Below are positions 24,598 through 31,661 of a stretch of DNA of 35,253 nucleotides, piece by piece. The notes beneath the pieces were generated by a model. It did no database searches. It was given only the letters and a program-made list of their open reading frames with translations, and was not told the DNA's origin. The stretch comes from Chloroflexota bacterium (GTDB lineage Bacteria > Chloroflexota > Anaerolineae > Aggregatilineales > Phototrophicaceae): NCBI GenBank assembly GCA_014338005.1, contig QUBZ01000044.1, positions 1 to 35,253 on the forward strand, written 5' to 3'. Position numbers and translations under genes: made by a program. Position 1 is the stretch's first letter. Every line of letters starts with the position of its first letter.

Positions 24598-24628
24598 TTG
24601 TGCACAAATGTGAAGAGACAAATGTGAA
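24598..24628. promoter_or_regulatory. Candidate SorC autoregulatory operator
   Basis: TTGTGCACAA (24598-24607) is a perfect 10-base palindrome at the predicted transcription start. It overlaps two direct copies of ACAAATGTGAA (24604-24614 and 24618-24628), 14 bases apart. A related inverted copy, TTCGTATTTGT (reverse complement ACAAATACGAA, 9 of 11 identical), lies at 25629-25639 just before the ABC binding-protein gene. Together they could be binding sites for the SorC-family protein encoded here. Confidence 0.5.
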
Positions 24629-25586
24629 CGAGGCTGACCCTTATATCACCCGGCTGATCGAAGTCGCCCGCGCATATTATCTGGACAATCGAACGCAGGC
24701 TGAAATCGCGCGCAGCCTGGGTATTTCTCGCAGTCTTGTGTCTCGCCACCTTACGGCAGCTCGTAAAATGGGCATTGTCGAAATTCGTATTATTGCCCCG
24801 GAAGAAAGCACCAGCATCATTGGTCAGGCCCTCCAGCAGCGTTTCCCGCACCTCAAGGCGGTTGTCGTCGCTCCGACTTTCAGCGATGACCCCGAATCGC
24901 TGCGGGCGATGATTAGCCGGTTCGCCGCGAATTACTTGATGGGAATTCTGGAGCCGGGGCATAAACTGTCGTTGGGCTGTGGGCGTACCCTGCGGGCGAT
25001 GGTCGAGGCGCTCCAGAACAAAACCTTACCGGACATCCTGGTGGTGCAGGCGATGGGGAACATCGGCCACGAGGCGCACCGCATTGATTATAACGAAATC
25101 GCCCGCCATGCCGCCGACAGCCTGGGCGGACAGGTGGTTTACGTCAGCGCGCCGGCGATTTTAGGGGAAGGCTCCGGCAAGGCGACCGATCTGGTCGCAG
25201 CCAACCCCACGCTGTCTTACGCGCTGGCACTGGCGCGGCAGGCCGATGTTTATGTTGTGGGCATTGGTTCGATGGAAAGCGACCAGCTTTATGTCCGCAG
25301 CGGTCTGATTAAACAGAGCGAGCTGGACGACCTGCGCGCGCGCGCGGTGGGGGACATCTGCGGGCGTTTTTTTGACATCGAAGGCCGAGAGCAGGCGTCG
25401 GCTTTTACCAGCCGCATCGTCGGCATTGAACTGGACGATTTGCGCGGCGCGGCTTATGCCATTGGCGTGGCCGGCGGGGTGGATAAGGTCGCGCCTCTGC
25501 TTGGCGCGCTGCGGGGTGGGTTCATCAACGTCCTCATCAGCGACGAACGCACCATTCAAAAAATGCTGGAACTGGACGATTTATAA
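24624..25586 (+). CDS. SorC/DeoR-family sugar-responsive transcriptional regulator
   Basis: About 320 residues. An N-terminal helix-turn-helix is visible in ARAYYLDNRTQAEIARSLG and ISRSLVSRHLTAARKMGIVEI. The rest is a SorC sugar-binding domain (phosphosugar isomerase-like fold) with LSLGCGRTLRAMVEAL, AMGNIGHEAHRIDYNEIARH, YVVGIGSMESDQLYVRSGLI, VGDICGRFFD and the C-terminal AYAIGVAGGVDKVAPLLGAL. GTG 24624 is preferred to GTG 24600 because of the promoter position and the GAAGAGA ribosome binding site. It is divergent from the small STAS-like gene and is followed by the ABC transporter operon, which it very likely controls. The effector is probably a phosphorylated sugar of this locus. Confidence 0.9.
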   Translation: MNEADPYITRLIEVARAYYLDNRTQAEIARSLGISRSLVSRHLTAARKMGIVEIRIIAPEESTSIIGQALQQRFPHLKAVVVAPTFSDDPESLRAMISRFAANYLMGILEPGHKLSLGCGRTLRAMVEALQNKTLPDILVVQAMGNIGHEAHRIDYNEIARHAADSLGGQVVYVSAPAILGEGSGKATDLVAANPTLSYALALARQADVYVVGIGSMESDQLYVRSGLIKQSELDDLRARAVGDICGRFFDIEGREQASAFTSRIVGIELDDLRGAAYAIGVAGGVDKVAPLLGALRGGFINVLISDERTIQKMLELDDL

Positions 25587-25667
25587 AAGGAGGCAGCAGT
25601 TTAATAAAACTGATAAATGGATACAGCTTTCGTATTTGTCGTTTATGAAGATTAAGGAGCGCGAGTC

Positions 25668-26699
25668 ATGAAAAAGTTTTGGTTATACGGTTTGCTGCTT
25701 TTGATAATCGCGCTGTCCGGCGTGGTGACGCTGGCGCAGGAAGAAATGGAACTCGGCACGGCGGAAGACCTGGAAGTGACCGACGCGGAAATTGAGGCTG
25801 CTGCCGAAGCGCTGGGCGAGGACGGTTTTATCGGCATCGTCGCCTGCACTTTTTCGACGGAGTATCACTTCACCGTTGCCGACAGCGCGCGGCAGCGGGC
25901 GGAAGACCTGGGGCTGCGGGTGACGATGGTGGATTCCGAAATTAATGTCGAAAAGCAGATCAACGCGATTGAAAATCTGACGGCCAGCGGCGCTGACGTG
26001 ATCGTGATCTGCCTGTTCGATCCGCCGAGCGTACTGTCGGCGCTGCAAGAAGCGGCTGACGCGGGCGTAAAGATCGTGCAGTATGCCGGTCGGCAGTTGG
26101 CCGACATCGGCGGTGTGACGATCAGCATTGAAGATGCCGACCTGGGGCGCGCGGCGGGTGAATATGCGGCGCAGTTGATCGTCGAGGAATTGGATGGTCA
26201 GGCCAGTGTGGCCGTTTTGGACTACCCGGACGTTGCGAATGTGGTGGTGCGGGCGGATGCGATCCGCGCTGCGATTGCCGAAGGTGCGCCGGATGCGGTT
26301 ATCGTCGGCAGCTACCTGGGCGGCACGACCGAAAACGGCCTGACTTCGATGGAAACGGCGCTGGTCGAACACCCCGATATTAATGTGGTGGTGAGCATCA
26401 ATGATGCGGGCGCTTATGGGGCGATGCAGGCGCTCCAGAATGCCGGTAACGAGGATGCCTACATCGTGGGTATTGATGCCGAAAAACAGGCTATCGAGCT
26501 GATCGCGGCAGGGGGCATGTACAAAGGTACAGTGGACACCTCGCCCGCCAAAACCGGCGAAATGACCATCAATGCCGCCATCAAACTGCTGGCCGGCAGC
26601 GAATTCCCGCAGAATATCGCCGTGCCGGTGACGCTGGTCACGGCGGACAATGTAGCCGACTTCCTGACGGCGGAACCGACTCCTGAGGCGACGCCTTAG
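25668..26699 (+). CDS. Ribose-type ABC transporter substrate-binding protein
   Basis: Exported sugar-binding protein of 343 residues, periplasmic-binding-protein type I (RbsB family). The N-terminus has a signal peptide MKKFWLYGLLLLIIALSGVV with a likely signal peptidase I site near TLA-QEE. There is no lipobox cysteine, so it does not look lipid-anchored. An acidic stretch of about 35 residues precedes the domain FIGIVACTFSTEYHFTVADS, then QINAIENLTASGADVIVICL, VAVLDYPDVANVVVRADAIR, VVVSINDAGAYGAMQALQN and YIVGIDAEKQAIELIAAGG. The C-terminus is Pro/Thr/Glu rich. The ribosome binding site AAGGAG precedes the ATG. It starts the transporter operon. Confidence 0.92.
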   Translation: MKKFWLYGLLLLIIALSGVVTLAQEEMELGTAEDLEVTDAEIEAAAEALGEDGFIGIVACTFSTEYHFTVADSARQRAEDLGLRVTMVDSEINVEKQINAIENLTASGADVIVICLFDPPSVLSALQEAADAGVKIVQYAGRQLADIGGVTISIEDADLGRAAGEYAAQLIVEELDGQASVAVLDYPDVANVVVRADAIRAAIAEGAPDAVIVGSYLGGTTENGLTSMETALVEHPDINVVVSINDAGAYGAMQALQNAGNEDAYIVGIDAEKQAIELIAAGGMYKGTVDTSPAKTGEMTINAAIKLLAGSEFPQNIAVPVTLVTADNVADFLTAEPTPEATP

Positions 26700-26718
26700 C
26701 CGGTTGTAAAGCAGGGTG

Positions 26719-26745
26719 TAGGGGCATATTAAACATATGCCCCTA
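26719..26745. repeat. TAGGGGC palindrome between the binding-protein and permease genes
   Basis: Perfect 11-base arms TAGGGGCATAT/ATATGCCCCTA with a 5-base loop. It lies 20 bases after the binding-protein stop. It shares the TAGGGG...CCCCTA ends with the palindrome at 20277-20306. In a transporter operon it may protect the upstream mRNA or partially stop transcription, so that the binding protein is made in excess. No T run follows. Confidence 0.75.
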
Positions 26746-26789
26746 TGAGAACATTTGTTATTTTTGAACAGCTTTTGCGAGGCCGTTTT

Positions 26790-27785
26790 ATGGCTACTCC
26801 AGATCAGACACCCCTGCTTTCCGGTCAGCAGCAGGGTACGCCGCGCCGTATCATCAACTTCATCGGCGAGCAGGGGTTCATCGTCATTTTCATTTTGTGG
26901 GCGCTTTATTTAAGCGTCAGCACCAACAACTTCGCTACAGCGCAGAATGTTTTCACGATTCTCCGGCAGGCGACCATCATCGGTATCGTCGCCATCGGCG
27001 CGCATTTTATCATCCTGCTGGGGGATATTGATCTGTCGCTGGCGTCCAATTTGACGCTTTCCGGCGTGGTGATGGCTTCTTTGATGGTTAACCAGGAACT
27101 GCCGCCGCTTCTGGCGGTGCTGTGCGCGCTCGGCCTGGGGGCGCTGATCGGGTTGGTTAACGGTATGGTCATCACCCGGCTAAAAATCAATGCCATCATC
27201 ACAACGCTGGGTATGTTGAGCATCCTGGAAGGCATCGCGTTTATCATCACCCAGGGCAAGACGATTTTTGGCGATGCGATTGAGGTGATCAAGTTTCTCT
27301 CGCGCGGGACGCTGTTGGATGCGATTCCGCTGCCGGTTATCGTGTTGTTCGTTTTTTATGCAGCGGCTTTCGTCGTGCTGGGGCGCACGACCTACGGCGC
27401 GCGGGTGTTTGCCGTCGGCAACAATTCCAAAGCCGCGTGGCTCTCCGGCATCAACGTAGACCGGATTAAGGTGCTGACCTATGTACTGGCCGGCACGCTG
27501 GCGGCCTTTGGCGGGGTGATGCAGGTGGCGCGGCAGGGTACGGCCACCGGCGGCATGGGGTCAGATTTTCTGTTCCCGGTGCTGACGGCGGTGGTATTGG
27601 GCGGTGCCAGCCTGACCGGCGGGCGCGGCAAGATCGTAAATACGCTGATCGCGGCGGTTTTCCTGACGACCATCACCAACGGCATGGTGCTGCTTGGCAT
27701 CAGCATTTACACCCAGCGGGTGGTATCCGGCGCGATCCTCATCATCGCGCTTTCGTTAGACCGGCTGCGGACGGTGCGCGTATGA
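26790..27785 (+). CDS. Ribose-type ABC transporter permease
   Basis: RbsC-family inner-membrane permease of 331 residues with about ten hydrophobic helices. Visible: NFATAQNVFTILRQATIIGI, GAHFIILLGDIDLSLASNLT, GLVNGMVITRLKINAIITTL (the cytoplasmic family motif), VFYAAAFVVLGRTTYGARVF and AVGNNSKAAWLSGINVDRIK (EAA-like loop to the ATPase), TGGMGSDFLFPVLTAVVLGG, then QRVVSGAILIIALSLDRLR. ATG 26790 with a GAGG site is preferred over ATG 26745, which lies in the palindrome. It overlaps the ATPase gene by 4 bases (ATGA). Confidence 0.92.
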   Translation: MATPDQTPLLSGQQQGTPRRIINFIGEQGFIVIFILWALYLSVSTNNFATAQNVFTILRQATIIGIVAIGAHFIILLGDIDLSLASNLTLSGVVMASLMVNQELPPLLAVLCALGLGALIGLVNGMVITRLKINAIITTLGMLSILEGIAFIITQGKTIFGDAIEVIKFLSRGTLLDAIPLPVIVLFVFYAAAFVVLGRTTYGARVFAVGNNSKAAWLSGINVDRIKVLTYVLAGTLAAFGGVMQVARQGTATGGMGSDFLFPVLTAVVLGGASLTGGRGKIVNTLIAAVFLTTITNGMVLLGISIYTQRVVSGAILIIALSLDRLRTVRV

Positions 27786-29287
27786 GCTTTTTACGCATGG
27801 AAAAGATCGGCAAAGCCTACCCTGGTGTGCAGGCGCTTCAGGATGTTTCATTCGAGGTGCAGGCAGGGCAGGTTCATGCCTTGGTCGGGGAAAACGGCGC
27901 GGGCAAGTCCACGCTCATCAAAATCCTGTCGGGCGCGGAACAGCCCGACTCCGGCTATATCTGGCTGGACAACCGGCCTTACGCGCCGCACACGCCAAAA
28001 GACGCGCTGGCCGCCAACGTCGCTACGATTTACCAGGCGTTTAATCTGCTGCCTGACCGCACGGTTGCTTATAATGTGCTGTTGGGCAGGGAACCGCGCG
28101 GGCGCTGGGGCTTGCTTGATCTGGAAGCGATGCGGACGCAGGCGCGCGACATCCTGGCGCGGTTGGGCGCTTCGCACCTGGAGCCGGATATGCTGGTTGG
28201 CCGGTTGAAGGTCAGCGAAAAACAAATCCTGGAAATCGCCAGGGCGCTGCTTAACCGCAGCCGGCTGGTCATCATGGACGAGCCGACCTCGGCGCTTAAC
28301 CAGACCGAAGTGGACGCCCTGTTCCAGATCATCGCCCGGTTGAAAGCCGATGGCGTGACCATCCTGTATGTATCGCACCGGCTGGACGAAATCTTTCAAC
28401 TGGCCGATGCCGTCACGGTGCTGCGTGATGGGCGGCATATCAGCACGCAGCCAATCGGTGTTGTCACACACGATTCGCTGATTCAGGACATGATCGGTCG
28501 TCAACTGACCGGCGTCTTTCCAGAAAAGGCGCAGCCCGGCACGACGGAAGTACTGCGCGTCGAGAACCTGACCAGTGAAAACCTGCTGGATGGGGTGAGC
28601 TTCAGCCTGTATCAAGGCGAAGTGCTGGCGGTCGCCGGTTTATCCGGCAGCGGCAAAACCGAACTCGGCAAGGCGCTGTTCGGCGATCTGCCGCTTGACC
28701 GGGGGCATATCTGGTTTCAGGGGCAGCCGTTTCGCCCGTCGCCAACGCGCGCGATCCGGCGGGGTATTCTGTATCTGCCGGAAGATCGTAAGTCTGAAGG
28801 TGTGATGCAGGAACTCAGCATCCGGCGGAATATCGCACTGGCAAGCCTTGATCGGGTGGCGAACCCATTCGGTTTCCTCAAACCCGCTGCTGAACGCGAC
28901 CTGGCAGCGGAACAGATTCGAGTCCTGGCGATCAAAACGCCCCATATGGAACAACTGGTTCTGAACCTGAGCGGGGGCAACCAGCAGAAGGTGGCGCTGG
29001 CGAAATGCCTGGCAGCGCAGCCGGAGGTGCTGATTTTAATGGAACCGACGCAGGGCATTGATGTGGGCGTGAAGTTCGAGGTGTACCAGTTCATCACGCG
29101 GCAGGCGGCACAGGGGCGTTCGGTGCTGTTAATTTCGTCGGAGCTGTCCGAAATTCTGGGGCTGGCGCACCGCATCCTGGTTATGCGCGATGGCCGCGTC
29201 GCTGCCGAACTGCAAGCCGACCAAGCCGACCAGGAAACTATCCTGCGTTATGCGCTCGGCGCAGGGGATAAATCGTCTGTAACCTAG
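27782..29287 (+). CDS. Ribose-type ABC transporter ATP-binding protein (two fused ATPase domains)
   Basis: RbsA/MglA-family ATPase of 501 residues that powers sugar import. First domain: Walker A GENGAGKSTL, a signature-like VSEKQILEIARALL, Walker B LVIMDEPTSAL. Second domain: Walker A-like GLSGSGKTEL, signature LSGGNQQKVALAKCL, then VLILMEPTQGIDVG. In the second Walker B the usual aspartate is methionine (residue about 420, codon ATG at 29039-29041), though the following catalytic-type glutamate is kept. RbsA-like proteins usually have one degenerate site. The neighbours are the permease upstream and a SIS-domain gene 41 bases downstream. Confidence 0.93.
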   Translation: MSFLRMEKIGKAYPGVQALQDVSFEVQAGQVHALVGENGAGKSTLIKILSGAEQPDSGYIWLDNRPYAPHTPKDALAANVATIYQAFNLLPDRTVAYNVLLGREPRGRWGLLDLEAMRTQARDILARLGASHLEPDMLVGRLKVSEKQILEIARALLNRSRLVIMDEPTSALNQTEVDALFQIIARLKADGVTILYVSHRLDEIFQLADAVTVLRDGRHISTQPIGVVTHDSLIQDMIGRQLTGVFPEKAQPGTTEVLRVENLTSENLLDGVSFSLYQGEVLAVAGLSGSGKTELGKALFGDLPLDRGHIWFQGQPFRPSPTRAIRRGILYLPEDRKSEGVMQELSIRRNIALASLDRVANPFGFLKPAAERDLAAEQIRVLAIKTPHMEQLVLNLSGGNQQKVALAKCLAAQPEVLILMEPTQGIDVGVKFEVYQFITRQAAQGRSVLLISSELSEILGLAHRILVMRDGRVAAELQADQADQETILRYALGAGDKSSVT

Positions 29288-29328
29288 AGCGCGCCCCTTA
29301 CTTCGTCAACACAGAGAGGCAGATATTT

Positions 29329-30573
29329 ATGGATGACCAGTACCGGCGCGAGGCTGGCAAACGAATCAAACAGTGGGGCATTGAGGGTGACATCCGCCGG
29401 CATATCGAAGCGACCGGCGAGTATCCGATCATGTACCGGGCGCTCGGCACCGAGCCGCAGACCCAGCATCCGTTTAACCTGTATGGCGACATCAAAAGCC
29501 AGTCAAAGGCGCTGCGGGAGACGTTTAACCAGAATATGGCGGTTGTTCCGGCGATTGCCCGGCGGCTGGTCGAGCGGGGTTTCTCCGGCATGGCCGGGCA
29601 TGGTCTGGGGACATCGCAGTTCGTGGCGCAGACGGCGGCTGCCGCTTTCTGGTCGTATGCCGGGTGGGATGCCCGCGACTTGGACTCGCTGGAGTATGTC
29701 ATACACGGCCACCCGATTGATTTTAAGAAAACGGTCTTTTTTTCCTATTCGGGCAGCGGCAGCACAGTAGACAGCAACCGGGCGGCGGCTAAAGCTAAAG
29801 AACTGGGCGCTTATCAGGTGGCGGTGACGAGCATCGCCGGCAGCCCCATCACACAAAAGTGCGACGAAACTATCGTCTGCGCGGGCGGTTTTGACACCGG
29901 CGGGTCGGATACGTTCCACTATACGACGCGGCTGGCGGTTTCGATCTGGTTGGCGCTGGAAATCGGCGCGTTAACCCGACCGGATGCCCGCAATTGGGAC
30001 GACCTGCGAAAGCGCCTGTTCGCCACCGCCGACAAAATGGAAGCTATGTTCGACGGGGTGAGCGAACGCGCCCGCATCCTGGCGGCGCGGTATAAAGCTG
30101 TCCGCAGCGTCCTGGTGGTGGGCAGCGGCGCGAACGAAGGCACAGCCGAGGAGATCGCGCTTAAATATGATGAAATGAGCCATATCCCGACCAAAGGCAT
30201 GTGTCCAGGGCGGCACATTCACGGCGCGCTGGGGTTGACACAGCACGATATTCTGACAATTGTGGTCGCGCCACTGGAAGACCCGGCTTACAAGGAACTA
30301 CGCGATATTGCCCAGGTGACGTACATGCTCAAGTCGCCGTCTATCGGTATCATCAGCGAGGAAGATGAGGCGGTCGCCGAGCAGGTGGACGACGTGTTCC
30401 GCCTGCCAGAAACCGACCCGATTTTGTTCTCGATTCTAGCGATTTTGCCGGGGCAGCTTTTGCCATATTGGGGCGCGGTCGCACAGGGGGACATCAACCC
30501 GGACACGCAGCGCGCGAATATTGCCCGGCACGCGAAGGTCTGGAACTGGCTGTTCCCAAAGGATACCCATTAG
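29329..30573 (+). CDS. Double-SIS-domain sugar-phosphate isomerase/deaminase-like protein
   Basis: A 414-residue protein with two SIS domains, related to GlmS C-terminal half, AgaS and FrlB. Domain 1: GHGLGTSQFVAQTAAAAFW and the phosphosugar loop FSYSGSGSTVDS (about 140-151). Domain 2: VLVVGSGANEGTAEEIALK, MSHIPTKGMCPGRHIHGALG and LTIVVAPLEDPAY. The usual glutamate near the second domain is seen in EEIALKYDE. There is no glutaminase domain, so it isomerises, deaminates or deglycates a sugar phosphate rather than using glutamine. The gene lies just after the ABC transporter. A terminator follows, then PfkB kinase and a glycosidase-like gene. The substrate is not known. Confidence 0.85.
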   Translation: MDDQYRREAGKRIKQWGIEGDIRRHIEATGEYPIMYRALGTEPQTQHPFNLYGDIKSQSKALRETFNQNMAVVPAIARRLVERGFSGMAGHGLGTSQFVAQTAAAAFWSYAGWDARDLDSLEYVIHGHPIDFKKTVFFSYSGSGSTVDSNRAAAKAKELGAYQVAVTSIAGSPITQKCDETIVCAGGFDTGGSDTFHYTTRLAVSIWLALEIGALTRPDARNWDDLRKRLFATADKMEAMFDGVSERARILAARYKAVRSVLVVGSGANEGTAEEIALKYDEMSHIPTKGMCPGRHIHGALGLTQHDILTIVVAPLEDPAYKELRDIAQVTYMLKSPSIGIISEEDEAVAEQVDDVFRLPETDPILFSILAILPGQLLPYWGAVAQGDINPDTQRANIARHAKVWNWLFPKDTH

Positions 30574-30587
30574 GCGAAGGTAGAAGG

Positions 30588-30615
30588 GGACACGGCAGCG
30601 CCGTGTCCTGTTTTT
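30588..30615 (+). terminator. Hairpin terminator between the SIS and PfkB genes
   Basis: A perfect 9-base stem GGACACGGC/GCCGTGTCC with a 3-base loop is followed by TG and five T residues (30611-30615). It lies 14 bases after the SIS gene stop and 59 bases before the PfkB start. It may end the transporter-SIS message or attenuate read-through into the last two genes. Confidence 0.8.
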
Positions 30616-30674
30616 GCCGTCATGATTTTAGATAGGACAGGCCGCGAGGCCGTCTCAAGCGAGAAGGTGCTGCG

Positions 30675-31661
30675 ATGACACGGGATGTATCGGTTATCGG
30701 GCCGCTCAATATTGACCTGTTGATTACCGGTGAGGGACCCCCAAACTGGGATTCCATCGCCACCTGGGATGGGCCGTCGAACATGGAGATGACTGCGGCG
30801 GGTTCGGTGGGATACACCATCACCAATCTGGCGAAACTGGGCCTGTCGGTGCAGGTCAGTTCGTGTTTGTCGGATGACGCGCTGGGCGTGTTTGTACAGG
30901 CGGCGCTGAGGCGGTCGGGCGTGGACACCGGCTTGATTCGGATGATGCCCGACACGCTAGGTGGAATCGGCGTTTATATGCTGCTGTTCGGCAGCCGCAA
31001 GCGCCCGCTGACATACCGGCTGCCCACACATGACTTCTGGCCCTTACAATTTACCGAAGCCGAAATTAGCGCCCTGCTGGATGCGCGCCTGCTGCATATT
31101 GGCGGTTATCTGCATTTTAAGGAAGCCTGGCGCGGTGCGGCGTCTGAACTGTTTCAAGAGGCGTGCGCGCGGGGAATCATCACAACGATGGATCCACAGT
31201 TCCCGCTGTTCAATCTGCCGCTTCCCTGGATGGCGGTATTGGATGACATACTGCCGTTTGTGAATATCCTGTTTTGTGACGAACATGAAGCCCGCAGCCT
31301 GAGCGCCGAAGAAAATCTGGATGCTGCCGCCGGACGGCTGCTGGCCGCCGGAGCGCAAACGGTGATTATCAAACAGGGGGAGGCCGGCTCGACGGTTTAC
31401 GAGCCGGGCAGGCAGTATCACCAGCCGGCGATTGTGCTGGGGGAACTGGTGGATACCATCGGCGCGGGCGACACCTACGACGCCGGGTTTATCTACGGCA
31501 CGCTCCAGGGGTGGCCGCTGGAACGGCGGGCATTGTTCGCCAGCATCGCCGCCGGTTTCACGGTGATGGGCGTCGGCGGCTCGCAGACGATGCCGGGGGT
31601 CAGCCGGATTCTGGAAGAAATGCGCGCGCGGGAAGAAGGATTAAACCATGCTGCCCGCTGA
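30675..31661 (+). CDS. PfkB-family carbohydrate kinase
   Basis: Sugar or nucleoside kinase of 328 residues. Visible: VSVIGPLNIDLLITGEGPP at the start, MTAAGSVGYTITNLAKLGLS (first PfkB signature region), LLHIGGYLHFKEAW, FVNILFCDEHEARSLSAEEN, VIIKQGEAGSTVY and the catalytic signature VDTIGAGDTYDAGFIYGT. It has lost the strict GGN-A pattern of ribokinase; the substrate is unclear. GAGAAGG lies 6 bases before the ATG. It overlaps the following large gene by 14 bases. It is a second PfkB kinase in the locus, besides the RbsK-like one on the other strand. Confidence 0.9.
   Translation: MTRDVSVIGPLNIDLLITGEGPPNWDSIATWDGPSNMEMTAAGSVGYTITNLAKLGLSVQVSSCLSDDALGVFVQAALRRSGVDTGLIRMMPDTLGGIGVYMLLFGSRKRPLTYRLPTHDFWPLQFTEAEISALLDARLLHIGGYLHFKEAWRGAASELFQEACARGIITTMDPQFPLFNLPLPWMAVLDDILPFVNILFCDEHEARSLSAEENLDAAAGRLLAAGAQTVIIKQGEAGSTVYEPGRQYHQPAIVLGELVDTIGAGDTYDAGFIYGTLQGWPLERRALFASIAAGFTVMGVGGSQTMPGVSRILEEMRAREEGLNHAAR

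Noticed and set aside
24600..24623. GTG at 24600 as start of the SorC regulator
   Set aside because: The predicted transcription start is about 24601 and the first eight residues are not conserved-looking; GTG 24624 has GAAGAGA upstream.
25597..25612. Hairpin CAGTTT-AATA-AAACTG before the ABC binding-protein gene
   Set aside because: Short AT-rich arms of 6 bases; it could arise by chance and no T run follows, so no terminator or riboswitch was called.
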